Source of the DNA: Aphrocallistes beatrix
Lineage: Eukaryota; Porifera; Hexactinellida; Sceptrulophora; Aphrocallistidae
Length of the DNA stretch: 64,000 nt
Reading direction: 5' to 3'
NCBI GenBank assembly: GCA_963281255.1
Contig: OY725503.1
Coordinates: forward strand, 3,844,001 to 3,908,000
Under the pieces are notes generated by a model. The model saw only the letters and a program-made list of their open reading frames with translations. It searched no databases and was not told the origin of the DNA. Below are positions 13,349 to 23,559 of the stretch, piece after piece (the first letter of the stretch is position 1; every line of letters starts with the position of its first letter). The position numbers and the translations under genes are program-made.

Positions 13349-13492
13349 CCGTATATACTTGAATAGTTGCCGGCTCTCGAATAATCCCTCCACTAAAAAA
13401 AAAGGGTGCATCATTTTTTTGCTATCCTTAAATTTAGTTTTATTGTCAATTCTTCCCTTCTACCATTTCTTGATTCACTCATGTGGTTACAC

Positions 13493-13970
13493 CAGGGTTG
13501 CCGTGGGAATGGGAATCTGTGGGTTTTCCCATGGGTATTCCCATATGGGATGGGAATGGGAATGACTTTAAGCCTATGGGTATTCCCACATGGTTCTGTG
13601 GGTTTTTGTGGGTTTTCTGTGGGTTTTCTTGGGGCATGCCTAATTTCCGGGACGGGACGGAACCTAATTTCCGGAACGGGACGAGTCAAGATGCCTAATC
13701 TCCGGGACGGGACAGAAAAGGTATCTAATTTCCGAGACGGGACGGGTTAAGATGCCTAATTTCCGGGAGGGGACGGGTGAAGATACCTAATTCCCGGGAC
13801 GGGATGCCGTCCCGTCCCGGAAATTAGGCAAGCCCGTTTTCTTGTGGGTTTCTGTGTTTTTTTTGTGAGGTTTCCTGTGGGTTCTGTGGGTTTCTGTGGG
13901 TATTCCCACAGAAATCCTGTGGGAATGGGATGGGGATGGGTATTGAAATTCCATTCCCACGGCAACCCTG
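13493..13970. mobile_element. hAT-like non-autonomous element inserted in the outer MITE
   Basis: The 478-bp element starts CAGGGTTGCCGTGGGAATGG and ends with its inverted copy (CCATTCCCACGGCAACCCTG). It is flanked by 8-bp near-identical duplications, GGTTACAC at 13485-13492 and GGTTATAC at 13971-13978. A CAG...CTG terminus with an 8-bp target duplication is diagnostic of the hAT superfamily. Subterminal arms are G-rich direct and inverted repeats of GTGGGAAT/ATTCCCA and GTGGGTTTT. It encodes nothing. The centre is occupied by a different foldback element (13632-13834). Confidence 0.85.
13632..13834. mobile_element. GGGC-foldback element with internal tandem repeats, copy 1
   Basis: About 203 bp lying inside the hAT-like element. 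The left end reads GGGCATGCCTAATTTCCGGG and the right end is its inverted copy with A/T variation at one position. Between them are five or six head-to-tail units of about 32 bp built on the core CCTAATTTCCGGGACGGGAC, the last in opposite orientation so the whole folds back. It is flanked by GTTTTCTTG on both sides (13623-13631 and 13835-13843), a 9-bp duplication, though the surroundings are themselves repetitive. A close relative sits at 54046-54259. Confidence 0.8.
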
Positions 13971-14124
13971 GGTTATACTCATTGAATAGTCTTATATTTA
14001 GTCTTTATTAATTTTTCATCAGGTGGTGAAATTAATAATCGCTCCGGCTATTATTCGAGGATTTACGGTACTTACTAACCCTCTATTTTCCTCATAGCAC
14101 ACTTTTGAAATATTTTCATTCAAC

Positions 14125-15273
14125 ATGATATCCTGTATCGTCGTTTTCATTTATTCCTTTTTCATTTGTTCTCTTTTCCCGATTTCACATTCCATTCCAT
14201 TCGATTCTTTCGACAATGCTGTGAATAAGTGTCCGTGCAATTATGCAGATTCTTGTGACATTGTCCCAAGGCCGAAAGATAAGAAACTAGTCGTAGGATT
14301 CATGACAGAACTGGGATACAATTTTTACCGCTACTACCAATGGTATAGATTAACAACGTTAGTACTCCCTTTGGATGATCATGAATTTCTACAAGATCTA
14401 GTGTGTTTCGCACATCAGAATAAAGTTTCAGTTCTCCTGCGTGTTGATCCAACCCTCGAAGTCGTGCTTAACAACTCCCTCCACAACCAATGGGCTGATG
14501 ACGTCATTAAAAAGGTGCAGAAATTATACCTCGATGGGATTAATTTCGATTTTCAAGGCCCACTTGATTTCGACCACTCCTCGTTCTACACAAACCTTGT
14601 CAACTACACTTGTAGCAGTTTGCTAGTGGCGAATAAGCAGTATCAGTGCACCCTCAACATGCCCTGGTCTGGAGACTGTATTGACGGCCGATGCTATGAC
14701 GTGTATGAAATCGCCAAGTTCGTGGCTTATATTATAGTATTGTCATTCAGTGTTCAGGATGAAGATGTAGGCCCGGGGTGTTATGCACGTGCGAATAGCC
14801 CGTTTTATCGCGGGCTGGGAGCAGTTGTGGTTTATGCTGAAGCTGGGGTTGGCTTGGATCAGATTGTCGTTGCGATGCCGTGGTTTGGTTACATGTACCA
14901 GTGTGTGTCTGTAGAGAATGATACGCTTTGTGCAATTAAAAAGAGAGATAATAAACCCTTTTGCAGCGATTTCGTTGGGAAGAAGTTGTTTTACAAAGAA
15001 TTTGCAAAGCTTTTAAATGATCCGAATTCTCATGCTGTTCCCCACTGGAATTCCAGTTACCGCTCCCCGTACATCATGATTGAGGATGGGAAATCAACTC
15101 AACAGGGTTGGTTTGATAATGCAAAGAGTCTTTCGCTTAAGATTATAGCAGTTAAGGGGATGGACCTTGGAGGTGTTGGTGTCTATCATATGGATTGTCT
15201 GAATTACACTCATAATGTGCAGGTTAATGATATGTGGGGGACCCTGGATCTCATCAATGGAGATCCTCAGTAA
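14125..15273 (+). CDS. Di-N-acetylchitobiase-like GH18 protein, probable pseudoenzyme
   Basis: Intronless, 382 aa, matching human CTBS (385 aa) over its length. Lysosomal chitobiase splits the reducing-end GlcNAc from N-glycan core chitobiose during glycoprotein breakdown. A signal peptide (about 1-24) is followed by CPCNYADSC, the family's Cys-rich start, and there are several N-glycosylation sequons. The GH18 catalytic motif (DGxxxDxE type) reads DGINFDFQ at residues 137-144. The catalytic acid Glu is Gln (codon CAA at 14554-14556). The following barrel-strand motif, usually MSYD, reads LSFSVQD. Later blocks are well kept (MPWFGYMYQC, GWFDNAKSLSLK). I infer a secreted or lysosomal protein that binds but does not cleave chitobiose. 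Confidence 0.88.
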   Translation: MISCIVVFIYSFFICSLFPISHSIPFDSFDNAVNKCPCNYADSCDIVPRPKDKKLVVGFMTELGYNFYRYYQWYRLTTLVLPLDDHEFLQDLVCFAHQNKVSVLLRVDPTLEVVLNNSLHNQWADDVIKKVQKLYLDGINFDFQGPLDFDHSSFYTNLVNYTCSSLLVANKQYQCTLNMPWSGDCIDGRCYDVYEIAKFVAYIIVLSFSVQDEDVGPGCYARANSPFYRGLGAVVVYAEAGVGLDQIVVAMPWFGYMYQCVSVENDTLCAIKKRDNKPFCSDFVGKKLFYKEFAKLLNDPNSHAVPHWNSSYRSPYIMIEDGKSTQQGWFDNAKSLSLKIIAVKGMDLGGVGVYHMDCLNYTHNVQVNDMWGTLDLINGDPQ

Positions 15274-15427
15274 TTATGTATTCTTAATTTTCTCGTTTTT
15301 ATTATTTTTCGTTTGTGTATATATTATACTTTATGTCCTTGAGAACAAATTTTATCAGCTTTTGTAACGATTGCCCAATTATTAACCTTTGAACCTGTGC
15401 TAATATTATTCTCAGCATGGTTTAAGA

Positions 15428-15591
15428 CAGTGGTTCCCAACCTGGGGTCCATGGACCCCTTAGTAATCCACAGAAGATATCAGGGGTCAACAGGATTCGA
15501 AATTTTGTGTTACGGTTAATAGGAGGGGGTCCACAGAATATAGGAACATTTTCATAGGGGGTCCACAGCCCAAAAAGGTTGAAAACCGCTG
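15428..15591. mobile_element. hAT MITE with perfect 8-bp target duplication
   Basis: 164 bp starting CAGTGGTTCCCAACC and ending with the inverted GGTTGAAAACCGCTG. It is flanked by the identical 8-mer GTTTAAGA at 15420-15427 and 15592-15599. Termini and duplication length are those of hAT elements; the start resembles the CAGTGGTTC termini common in animal hAT families. Internal palindromic GGGGTCCA/TGGACCCC segments are present. No coding capacity. Confidence 0.92.
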
Positions 15592-15599
15592 GTTTAAGA

Positions 15600-16405
15600 A
15601 AATGAATGTTTATTAGTTCACACTAGCTATTTTTAAAATGTATACACATGATGTGAGTCAATGTTTGTTCTGAAATTATTAAAGAACATAATTTATTTTG
15701 AAATCAGGGAAATCAAGATTTTTTTAGTCGAAATCTCCTTGAGAATGAAGACAATAAATTTCAGACACTTATCAGTTAATTCAAACCGGATTTAGTGACA
15801 TTTGACCTGTAAACTGAGTCAATCGTTATTAGATATCTTGCGTTGTATTGACAATACTTTTCATCGAATATGTGATATCCATGAGTTCACGTCTCACAAA
15901 TACTTTATTATCAAATTACACATTACACTATGCGAGATATCAAGTATCTAGGCTTGCATATCTGCCATCATTTTAGTGAAAGCACTTTGCACCTGGTAAC
16001 TAAACCTCCACCAATACCTGGAAATACTTTGTTAGGCATTGTACCTTTCATGCTCATTTTTACTTAAATTGTGATTCTCTGATACATTCTCTGCCAATAG
16101 TCCCGTTACTATATCTTACAAACTGCATAATTTCTGAAAATACTTGCGTACTCCCCTTACTTAATCATAGTTAAGACTTTTTAACGATGTATCAGGATGT
16201 AAGATTTCAGTAGAGTGATATTTGCCTAATCCCAATTTCTTTTACAACTTCTTTTAAACTTTTAACTATGGAGTTAAATGCACCTGAAAATACTAAATAA
16301 CAATTGCTCCTAGGCGAATATCACTCGGTTTCATTACCCCTTTTAAACTTTCAAATATACTAGCTTGAAGTTTCTCGTTATTTACCAGCAGTCAACAAGG
16401 AGAAG
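15600..16405. other. Intergenic, no gene seen
   Basis: About 0.8 kb of AT-rich spacer between the hAT MITE and the tetraspanin gene. No convincing open frame, RNA gene or further inverted-repeat element was found. Confidence 0.55.
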
Positions 16406-17221
16406 ATGGGAAAGAAGGCTCTGTGTAGTAAAATATGTCTAGTCGCCATACTCATACTCATCAATATATTCGCAGTCCTGCTAAGTCTTATCTTAATCGC
16501 CGCCGGCATCGCGATTGTTGTCGTTTCCACTCAGAATAACATCAACATCCAACAGTTGGTGGCCCTAATCACTACCATATTCACGCTTGGTGTTCTTTTC
16601 CTACTCATTTCCATCCTAGGGCTAATCTCAAGCATATCTTCTATCCCTTCCAAGCATGCTTTCCGTGTATTCTCTACTTGCTTCCTCACGGTCTATATGG
16701 TGGTGTTGCTGGTCTTGATATTGGTACAAATTGGCGTTGTAATCGCTGGGATATTCCTTCGACAACAAGTTGCCTCGCAGTCCACAATTGAAGGGATTTT
16801 CACAGGTTTTATCGGGTTGTATAATACCCAGCCAGCGATTATGTCAATAATTGACGGTTGGCAGCAGGGATTCAGTTGTTGTGGGTATAATAACCTTTCG
16901 AACTGGTTTGTTAATGGGAGTAATTTTACTCAACCAAACCTCCCCATGTCATGTTGCAGTGCTAATGCTACCATGATGGGTAGGATGTGTATGTCTGGCA
17001 TAGCATTCCCCTCCGGATGTAGCCAAGCATTGATTGGTCTCGTTTCAGAATACCTTGGTGCTGTGATTGGGGTGTTTGCAGCTATTGCATTTTTCCAGGT
17101 CGCCATTCTAGTTTTTAACCTCGTTCTAATCTGCTGCATTTGGTTAGACAAGCCTTCTGCTGCCTATCGCTTCAGAGAAGGGAGTATTTTCGCCGCAGAA
17201 TCCTACATGATGAATAAATAA
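16406..17221 (+). CDS. Tetraspanin family membrane protein
   Basis: Intronless, 271 aa. Four hydrophobic segments (about residues 8-38, 50-75, 86-113 and 210-240) flank a short first loop and a large second extracellular loop. The large loop carries the hallmark CCG motif (FSCCGYNN, near residue 158) and further paired cysteines (PMSCCS, GCSQ), plus N-glycosylation sites. Both tails are short, as expected. Tetraspanins organise membrane microdomains with integrins and receptors. It is intronless, unlike the two spliced tetraspanins at 57120-59523, and diverged from them, so it is not part of the same recent duplication. Confidence 0.88.
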   Translation: MGKKALCSKICLVAILILINIFAVLLSLILIAAGIAIVVVSTQNNINIQQLVALITTIFTLGVLFLLISILGLISSISSIPSKHAFRVFSTCFLTVYMVVLLVLILVQIGVVIAGIFLRQQVASQSTIEGIFTGFIGLYNTQPAIMSIIDGWQQGFSCCGYNNLSNWFVNGSNFTQPNLPMSCCSANATMMGRMCMSGIAFPSGCSQALIGLVSEYLGAVIGVFAAIAFFQVAILVFNLVLICCIWLDKPSAAYRFREGSIFAAESYMMNK

Positions 17222-18054
17222 CAACACCCCCGCGGAATCTGTACTAACGCTGTATCTTTTAGAATGTATGTAGTGCGTATATGAATATTTCAAGAGCTAG
17301 CTGAGATTTTTAGTATTGTATTGTATATTTAACCTGTTTTTTTCCAATCATCCTATGTATATACGTATATATATATGTGTGTGTGTGTGACTTTTAACAA
17401 TGCTATTTCCAATCTCAAATTATATTTATCGACATCCTCGCTGAGGTTATTTTGCTTGAGCTAAGATTCTACCTACGAATCATTATTTGATAAAAACAAC
17501 CTTATGTTTTATTTACGACATAGATTGACGCTAAGTATAAATCTATAATACGTTATAGATAAGTTAATTAATAGACTCTACTCAGCTTTTACATATATTG
17601 AATGCATCAGTAATTTTATAATCATCAGTATTACCTGTGCGAAGTTATTTTTAGCAACTGATACTAAATGCTTTCCTACTTAGTAATATGTTTGTATAAT
17701 CCAACAAATTATGCAATGTCCATAATACTTGTAGAGGTGTTTTGATGCTTCAATATGAGTCTGATTTTTTCCAGTAAAATTATGTTGATTATCCAACTAG
17801 TAATAAATGTTAGTGAATTCCTAAATTTCCCTACAATAATAAAGGATATTAACAAGCAAAGTCATTCATATTACACCAGCGAATGGAGTTTACCTGTATG
17901 GATGTGTGAATGCAAAATACTAGTATTATGATATGATTTTTATGATAAAAGCATTGTAACCCAATGTCCTTTCTACATACATTTTGTACGTAACGTTATA
18001 TCGCACATTAGAGGTGACTTTGAAATTCCTGGCACATCTATATTAATTTTATTA
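17222..18054. other. Intergenic with an AT/GT microsatellite
   Basis: AT-rich spacer. A compound dinucleotide run of TA then TG repeats lies at about 17354-17389. No gene-like open frame; the open frame at 17973-18239 (-) overlaps the MITE at 18055-18195 and is judged spurious. Confidence 0.55.
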
Positions 18055-18195
18055 CGGTGGAATTGGCTTATTAGCAACCAATTTTCAGGTCCCTGGTATA
18101 GATTTTGTATTAATTCTGTTCCCTTATTAGCAACTTCGCATATTAGCAACCATTTTATGAGCAAAACTCGAGTTGCTAATAAGCGAATTCCACTG
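18055..18195. mobile_element. TA-flanked MITE (pogo/Tigger-like ends)
   Basis: 141 bp with inverted ends: left CGGTGGAATTGGCTTATTAG, right (reverse complement) CAGTGGAATTCGCTTATTAG. It is flanked by TA at 18053-18054 and 18196-18197. The ends and TA duplication suit a pogo/Tigger-type non-autonomous element. Internal ATTAGCAAC motifs repeat in both orientations. It sits about 240 bp upstream of the DDX46 start. A decayed relative is at about 24465-24605. Confidence 0.75.
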
Positions 18196-18438
18196 TAAAT
18201 TGATACGCTACAAAAGCTTCCGTAAGATGCCATCAACATTTAAAACACGTAGAAGATTATGGAGAGAAAAAAGCAAAAGCATTTCTCTTGCGAATCTAGA
18301 ACTATTAATTGCTAGTTCAATGGCTCAGTATTTCAAAGCTGATTTTTATCGAAAATTATTCGTCCGAAAATGTTTTTTCTTTATATCTATATTGATAATA
18401 TTTCAAATTTTAAAGTTGATAAATTATTAGAAAACTTA

Positions 18439-21400
18439 ATGGGCCGAGATAGGGACAAGAAAAGAAAGGAAGAAGGTAAAAAAGTTGACAAAAAGGCACA
18501 CAAAAGTAGGGATAGAGTCGATAGTGGTAAGGTTAGTAAGAAATCCAGTGGTGATGGAAGACATAAGCGATCACGCTCTCCTTCTCCCAAACCAAGGAGA
18601 AAGTCCCCGTCTCCTATAAGATCTAAAAGGAGATCTCGCTCTAGGTCTCCCAGATTAAGACGACGCTCTCCAAAGCGCTCCCCTTCGCCTAGGTCTCAAA
18701 GGGTTTCACCATCTCGGTCTAAGAGGCGATCTCCTTCTCCAAGGCCTAAGAGGCGTTCCCCTTCTCCAACACTTAGATCAAAGAGGCGATCTCCTTCTCC
18801 AACACTTAGATCAAAGAGGCGGTCGCCCCCTCCTCCTAGACACAAGAGGAGGTCCAGATCACCTAGAAGTAGCAGGAAATCTCCGTCCCCCACTCGAAAG
18901 AAACATCGCAGGTCTAGATCTATCGATCATGAGAGCAGAAATGGTAAGCCAATTTATCCTAGCCCTACTTTACTATGGGTTTTTACATAACGTTATTTAA
19001 CATTATTGAAATAGGTAAAAATAATTTTGAACCGAATGGCCCCATCAAACAGAAGGTGAATGAAAATGCTGTAGATTTCTCTACAGAGCAATCTGTGCTT
19101 GATGAAGAAATGAAGAAAAGGAGAGAGCGAATCGAAGCGTGGAGGCTCCTGCGGAAAGTAGATGGAGCTCCCGAGGAGGTACAGGAACAGCCTGAGTCCA
19201 AAAAGCCGCGAAAAGAATGGACATTGGATGATGATGAGGATGATGGAATGTCCAGCGATTCAGAAACCGAAGGAGTAACTGGAGATAAGTCTGAAGATGT
19301 TCCTGAGAAGGGTGATGATGTGGATCCATTGGATGAGTTTATGGAGGGCATAAAATCAGAAGTTACAAATATGAGCAATGTTGAGATTAAGAGTGGGATT
19401 GTAGGTAAGGAAGGAGGAGACGAAGAGAGTAAACAGGGTTTTATTGTTATTTCCGGTGAGAAAAAACGCGATTTGGATCTAGCTAGTAAGAAAGGTGAGG
19501 TCATGACTGAGTTGGGGGATAGTTTTGGATTAGATGAAGGTATCGGAGTTGAAGAAAGTTTCGCGAGTTTAACAGCTATAAATCGTAAGAAAGAATTAAC
19601 TACAGTTGATCATTCCACAATCGAGTATGCTAGTTTTCGCAAGAATTTTTATGTCGAGGTACCAGAATTGATGCGAATGACAGAAGAAGATGTTGAGTTA
19701 ATGAGGCAAGATTTGGACTCGATTCAAGTTGTCGGAAAAGATTGTCCTAAGCCAATTAAAAGATGGAATCAGTGTGGGATCTCTTCTAAGGTAAGTCTCA
19801 AACGCAAATCTTTGTTCAATGAAGTTAATGAATATTCGTAGGTAGCAGATATTTTGAAGAAACACAAATACGAAGACCCAACTCCGATTCAAGCACAATC
19901 TCTGCCTACCATAATGAGTGGCAGGGACATCATCGGAATAGCACGAACAGGAAGTGGGAAAACGCTTGCGTTTATCCTACCCATGCTGAGGCATGTGTTG
20001 GATCAACCTCCGCTGGAAATGTTTGACGGTCCCATCGCATTGCTTTTGACTCCTACGAGAGAGTTAGCTATACAGACTCATAACGAGATAAAGAAATTCT
20101 CGAAATCTTTAAAATTATCGTCTACTTGTGTCTATGGGGGTGCTGGGATTAAGGAGCAGATTGCAGACTTGAAAAGAGGGAGTGAAATTGTTGTATGCAC
20201 TCCAGGTACTGCTTACACATATCTCTATTTGTCACTAATTAATGATGCAATACATTGCGTGTTTAATACAAAATCACAGTTGTTTATCAGAATTATGAAT
20301 GTATCCTAATAAATATTTTTCTGCCAATCAATTTCCCTAAATACTAAGGTTTAAGTTTTCTGTCTGGATCAAATTCAAAATGGATCAAATTCAAATTATT
20401 CTTTTTACTCTTACTAATAAGGAAATATCACAATTGATATCTACGTAGAGCCATTATATTACGTTGATCCAAAAAGGATTTTTTATGATACAACACTAAT
20501 TTATTAATTTTTTTAAATCTAGGACGCATGATAGAACTTCTGACTGCTAACAACGGTAAGGTGACTAATCTTAGAAGAGTGACGTATGTTGTTCTTGATG
20601 AAGCAGATCGAATGTTTGATTTTGGATTTGAACCCCAGGTAATGAGAATAATCAACAACACTAGACCTGACCGGCAAACCGTAATGTTCTCAGCAACTTT
20701 TCCTCGCTCCATGGAAATTCTAGCCAGAAAGATTCTTGTTAAACCTATTCAGGTTCAAGTAGGCGGTCGTAGCATTGTTTGTAAAGATGTGGAACAGAAT
20801 GTTGTGATCATTGAGGACGATAAAAAGTTTTTTAAACTCTTAGAACTGCTTGGAAATTATCTTGAATCTGGCTCCTGTCTAGTTTTTGTAGACAAGCAAG
20901 AGATTGCGGACATGATTTTACGCGATCTCTGGAAAGCATCTTACTCTTGTCTCTCTCTGCATGGTGGCATGGACCAATACGATCGCATATCAACAATCTC
21001 CGATTTCAAGTCAGGAAATATAAATGTCCTCGTCGCAACGTCGGTTGCAGCTCGAGGTCTAGACGTACGTCATCTTTATCTCGTCGTGAACTACGACTGT
21101 CCCAATCACTATGAGGATTATGTGCATCGCTGTGGTCGCACTGGGCGAGCTGGGAACAAGGGGATAGCCTACACCTTTATAAGCCCCGAACAAAAAAATT
21201 ATTTTGGATTGTTAGTACGCGCTTTTAAACTCTCTGAAAATGAGGTCCCAGAAGAATTGCAGGAGTTGTACGATAAGTATGTTGAGGAGTTGAAGGCTGA
21301 AGGCAAAAAGATCCCATCCCTTGATCGAACAGATGGGTTCAATAGCAAGCGCTGTAACGGCTTTAAATTCGATGAGAATGAAGAAGCAAAGAGAGATGAA

Positions 21401-22165
21401 ATGCGGAGAGTACAGAAATCTATTCACGGTGTAGACTCGGATGATGAAGACATTGACACTGCACTGGATCACTACGGAACTAAATTAGATAACGCTTTCA
21501 GGACTAAACCTCGAATTCGCGATGCAACCATTAATCCCCATGTCCCTCTAGCCGGCCCCCAGGTAAACAAAGACACCGGAAACATTGCTGCCGTTAAGAA
21601 AGCGCAATTGATTGCACAAAGGTATGACAGTTTGAAAAAGTTATCCAGCAATCCGGCAGAAAATCAGCATCAAAAAGCCGCCAATGAGATTCTATCGACA
21701 GGCACGCTCAAATCTTCAGTCACGGCGAAGGATCTTGCGAGCCATAGAGCCGCGAGTATTAACATGCGAATAGGCGCCGGAACAGATGCCATGTCCAAGG
21801 CAATCCTACCCCCAGGCTCCAAAGTCGGGTTAGATGAGAAGGATCCAAACAGAGCTAACGCTGTGTTTGAGGATGAAGTTGAGATTAATGATTTCCCCCA
21901 GCAAGCTCGTTTCCGCATCACACACAGAGACACACTGGACCAGATAACAGAGGATACTGAATGCGGGATCACTGTGAGGGGTTCTTTCATCCCTGAGAAC
22001 CAAAAGGCTCGGCCTGATGAGAAGCGACTGTACTTAGCCATGGAAGCACACACTGAACAAGCGATTGAGTTGGCAAAGAATGAAGTAAAGAGAGTATTAA
22101 GGGAGGAGCTGCAAAAAATCGCACTTCGGCCAGTGCCCAAAACTGGTCGCTACAAAGTTCTCTAG
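18439..22165 (+). CDS. DDX46: DEAD-box splicing helicase DDX46/PRP5
   Basis: Four exons, 18439-18943, 19015-19790, 19842-20205 and 20523-22165, 1095 aa (human 1031). PRP5/DDX46 is the ATPase that remodels U2 snRNP to let it engage the branch point. The start ATGGGCCGAGAT gives [10 protein letters not shown], matching the usual MGRE start. Residues 20-165 are an Arg/Ser-rich domain with repeated RRSPSP units. The acidic [10 protein letters not shown] segment is the DPLD motif that contacts SF3B1. Helicase motifs follow: Q motif [55 protein letters not shown] and [10 protein letters not shown]. The C-terminal extension (residues about 800-1095) is also conserved. An intron splits CTPG/RMIE. The RS units at 18720-18850 look recently duplicated. 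Confidence 0.95.
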
Positions 22166-22529
22166 AATTTGAATTATTCTCATTTCATTGCTTACAATTT
22201 GTTCAAGAAGACTCTTTCTTATTCACAATTATAATAGCTTGATGGTATAAAATTAGATTAGCATGCCAGTTAATTATTGATCGATCTAATTAACTATAGA
22301 AGTTATTTCAGTTATTTCTAGATAGCAGTTTATATGAATGATCACGGCAATAGTTCAATCAGGTGTTACTTGCTTTGATCTATCAATTCAATCGTGAAGT
22401 AGAAGTCATCATATCTACTTATGGGTAAGTTCTCTCTCAGCTGGATTTTGCTGTTTCTAACCCGATAATAAATCCGTAATTGTCCAATTGTTCCATCAAA
22501 GTATCATATTCCCTGACGAAATCATGTAT
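22166..22529. other. Intergenic, no gene seen
   Basis: 3' flank of DDX46 leading into the duplicated bZIP-like locus. Nothing gene-like was found. Confidence 0.5.
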
Positions 22530-22960
22530 CTGTAGTATCGAAGTAAATATGCATTTTATTGCAAACATGGCATTGAAAGTAAAAAAACAAATAATGACAG
22601 CGTATTTACTATACAAGACACAGGAGGCATTAACTTAAAAGGCTTATTTATATTTCTAGTTTAAATATTATTAAATAGCGGCCAACTCGTTTGCTGTATT
22701 CCGTTATAATGTCACAATTCTAATTGGTCGTGGTGAACTTTTTATTGACACCAAATGATGAGGCGATTGAAATATTTTTTACTCCTCACCGGCAATGATT
22801 CAACTATAACTCAGTATTTTTATAATGGTAATAAGTGTAGATATTTTATGTACACGGCGTAACCCGGTTGTGTGGGTTGAAACATACGATGTTCTAACTA
22901 GTAAGTGAGTCTGAAAGTCCAAACCTTGAACGACAACATAAAAAGTATTTGAAGAGTAAT
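22530..22960 (-). pseudogene. Truncated tandem copy of the bZIP-like locus at 22970-23970
   Basis: 22530-22738 is similar to 22970-23164, covering the 3' UTR and last codons of the bZIP-like gene at 23086-23511. 22761-22960 is similar to about 23783-23970, the region upstream of that gene. The intervening 620 bp or so, including nearly all of the reading frame and the TATA box, is absent. The surviving C-terminal codons carry a one-base deletion (CACGA versus CAACGA) and an in-frame stop, so this is a dead copy. The two copies are in direct head-to-tail order, pointing to tandem duplication followed by an internal deletion. Confidence 0.78.
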
Positions 22961-23085
22961 GTTAAAGGATCTGTAGTATTGAAGTATTGTTTTAATTGTA
23001 AGCATTGAGATTAAAGCAAATAATCACAGCATATTGTATAAGGCACAGGAGGCATTAACTTAAAAGGCTTATTTATATTTCGAGT

Positions 23086-23511
23086 CTAAATATTATTAAA
23101 TAGCGGCCAACTCGTTTGCTGTCTTCCGTTATATTGTCGCCATCCTAATTGATCGTTGGTGAACGGAGTTGCACTCATAGAGCTATACATGACTATCTCT
23201 CTGATAAGGTCTTCTCTTTCCTTTTCTAGTTGAGATCTTTTCTCTTTCAGTCTGTGACAGGCCGTGTTGTATCTTTTTTGCACCCGCCTCCTTCTTTTCA
23301 TGAAATCCGAATAAATAGTAGGGTCATTTTTGAATGTTTTTCGGATCTCCCTCAATGGCATATCATTAATTTCTTCATCTTCATAACGCGAATCTGGAGG
23401 GCCATTTTGAGATGATGATGGATTAAAAGGGTTTGGATCTTTCATTAATTCATCAAGGCTTACTCCTTCTCCACTAATATAGCTAAACTCCTTTTCAGTA
23501 TTGCACTCCAT
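23086..23511 (-). CDS. Small Maf-like divergent bZIP protein (bZIP-like 1)
   Basis: Intronless, 141 aa. A segment MPLREIRKTF precedes a basic region RRRRVQKRYNTACHRLKEKR and a short coiled coil (SQLEKEREDLIREI). The arrangement of a conserved RE-I/L block about 20 residues before an R-rich basic region, with Tyr four residues before the Cys, resembles the extended homology region plus basic region of Maf proteins. The otherwise invariant bZIP Asn (seven residues before Cys) is Gln here. The zipper has only about two heptads. I infer a DNA-binding regulator or a dimerisation partner. A TATAAATAG box lies 40-48 bp upstream of the ATG (23551-23559, minus strand). First of five such genes in 11.6 kb. 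Confidence 0.7.
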   Translation of the reverse strand: MECNTEKEFSYISGEGVSLDELMKDPNPFNPSSSQNGPPDSRYEDEEINDMPLREIRKTFKNDPTIYSDFMKRRRRVQKRYNTACHRLKEKRSQLEKEREDLIREIVMYSSMSATPFTNDQLGWRQYNGRQQTSWPLFNNI

Positions 23512-23550
23512 ATTCTGGAATTTGTATCTTCATTCGATACTCGTACGATA

Positions 23551-23559
23551 CTATTTATA
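23551..23559 (-). promoter_or_regulatory. TATA box of bZIP-like 1
   Basis: TATAAATAG on the minus strand, 40-48 bp before the ATG at 23511. A TSS about 30 bp downstream would leave a very short 5' UTR. The same box recurs before all five bZIP-like genes. Confidence 0.6.

Larger units (their letters stand above)
13349..14068. mobile_element. Outer TA-flanked inverted-repeat element (interrupted)
   Basis: The left end at 13349 (flanking TA at 13347-13348) reads CCGTATATACTTGAATAG. The reverse complement of the right end, ending at 14068 (flanking TA 14069-14070), reads CCGTAAATCCTCGAATAA. The inverted similarity runs on through GCCGG. This is a terminal-inverted-repeat element with a TA target duplication, so most likely a non-autonomous Tc1/mariner/pogo-type MITE. 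Without the inserted hAT-like element (13493-13970 plus one 8-bp duplication) it would be about 234 bp. It has no coding capacity. Confidence 0.7.

Noticed and set aside
13640-13820. CRISPR-like regular repeats (also 54060-54250)
   Set aside because: The regular units of about 32 bp are contiguous without unique spacers, end in an inverted unit and have transposon-type flank duplications in a eukaryotic genome. They are a foldback element.
18173-18430. 85-codon open frame upstream of DDX46
   Set aside because: Begins inside a MITE and ends just before the true DDX46 start; no similarity to anything recognised.
18696-18893. Minus-strand Gly/Asp/Leu-rich frame opposite the DDX46 RS domain
   Set aside because: Antisense shadow of Arg/Ser repeats.
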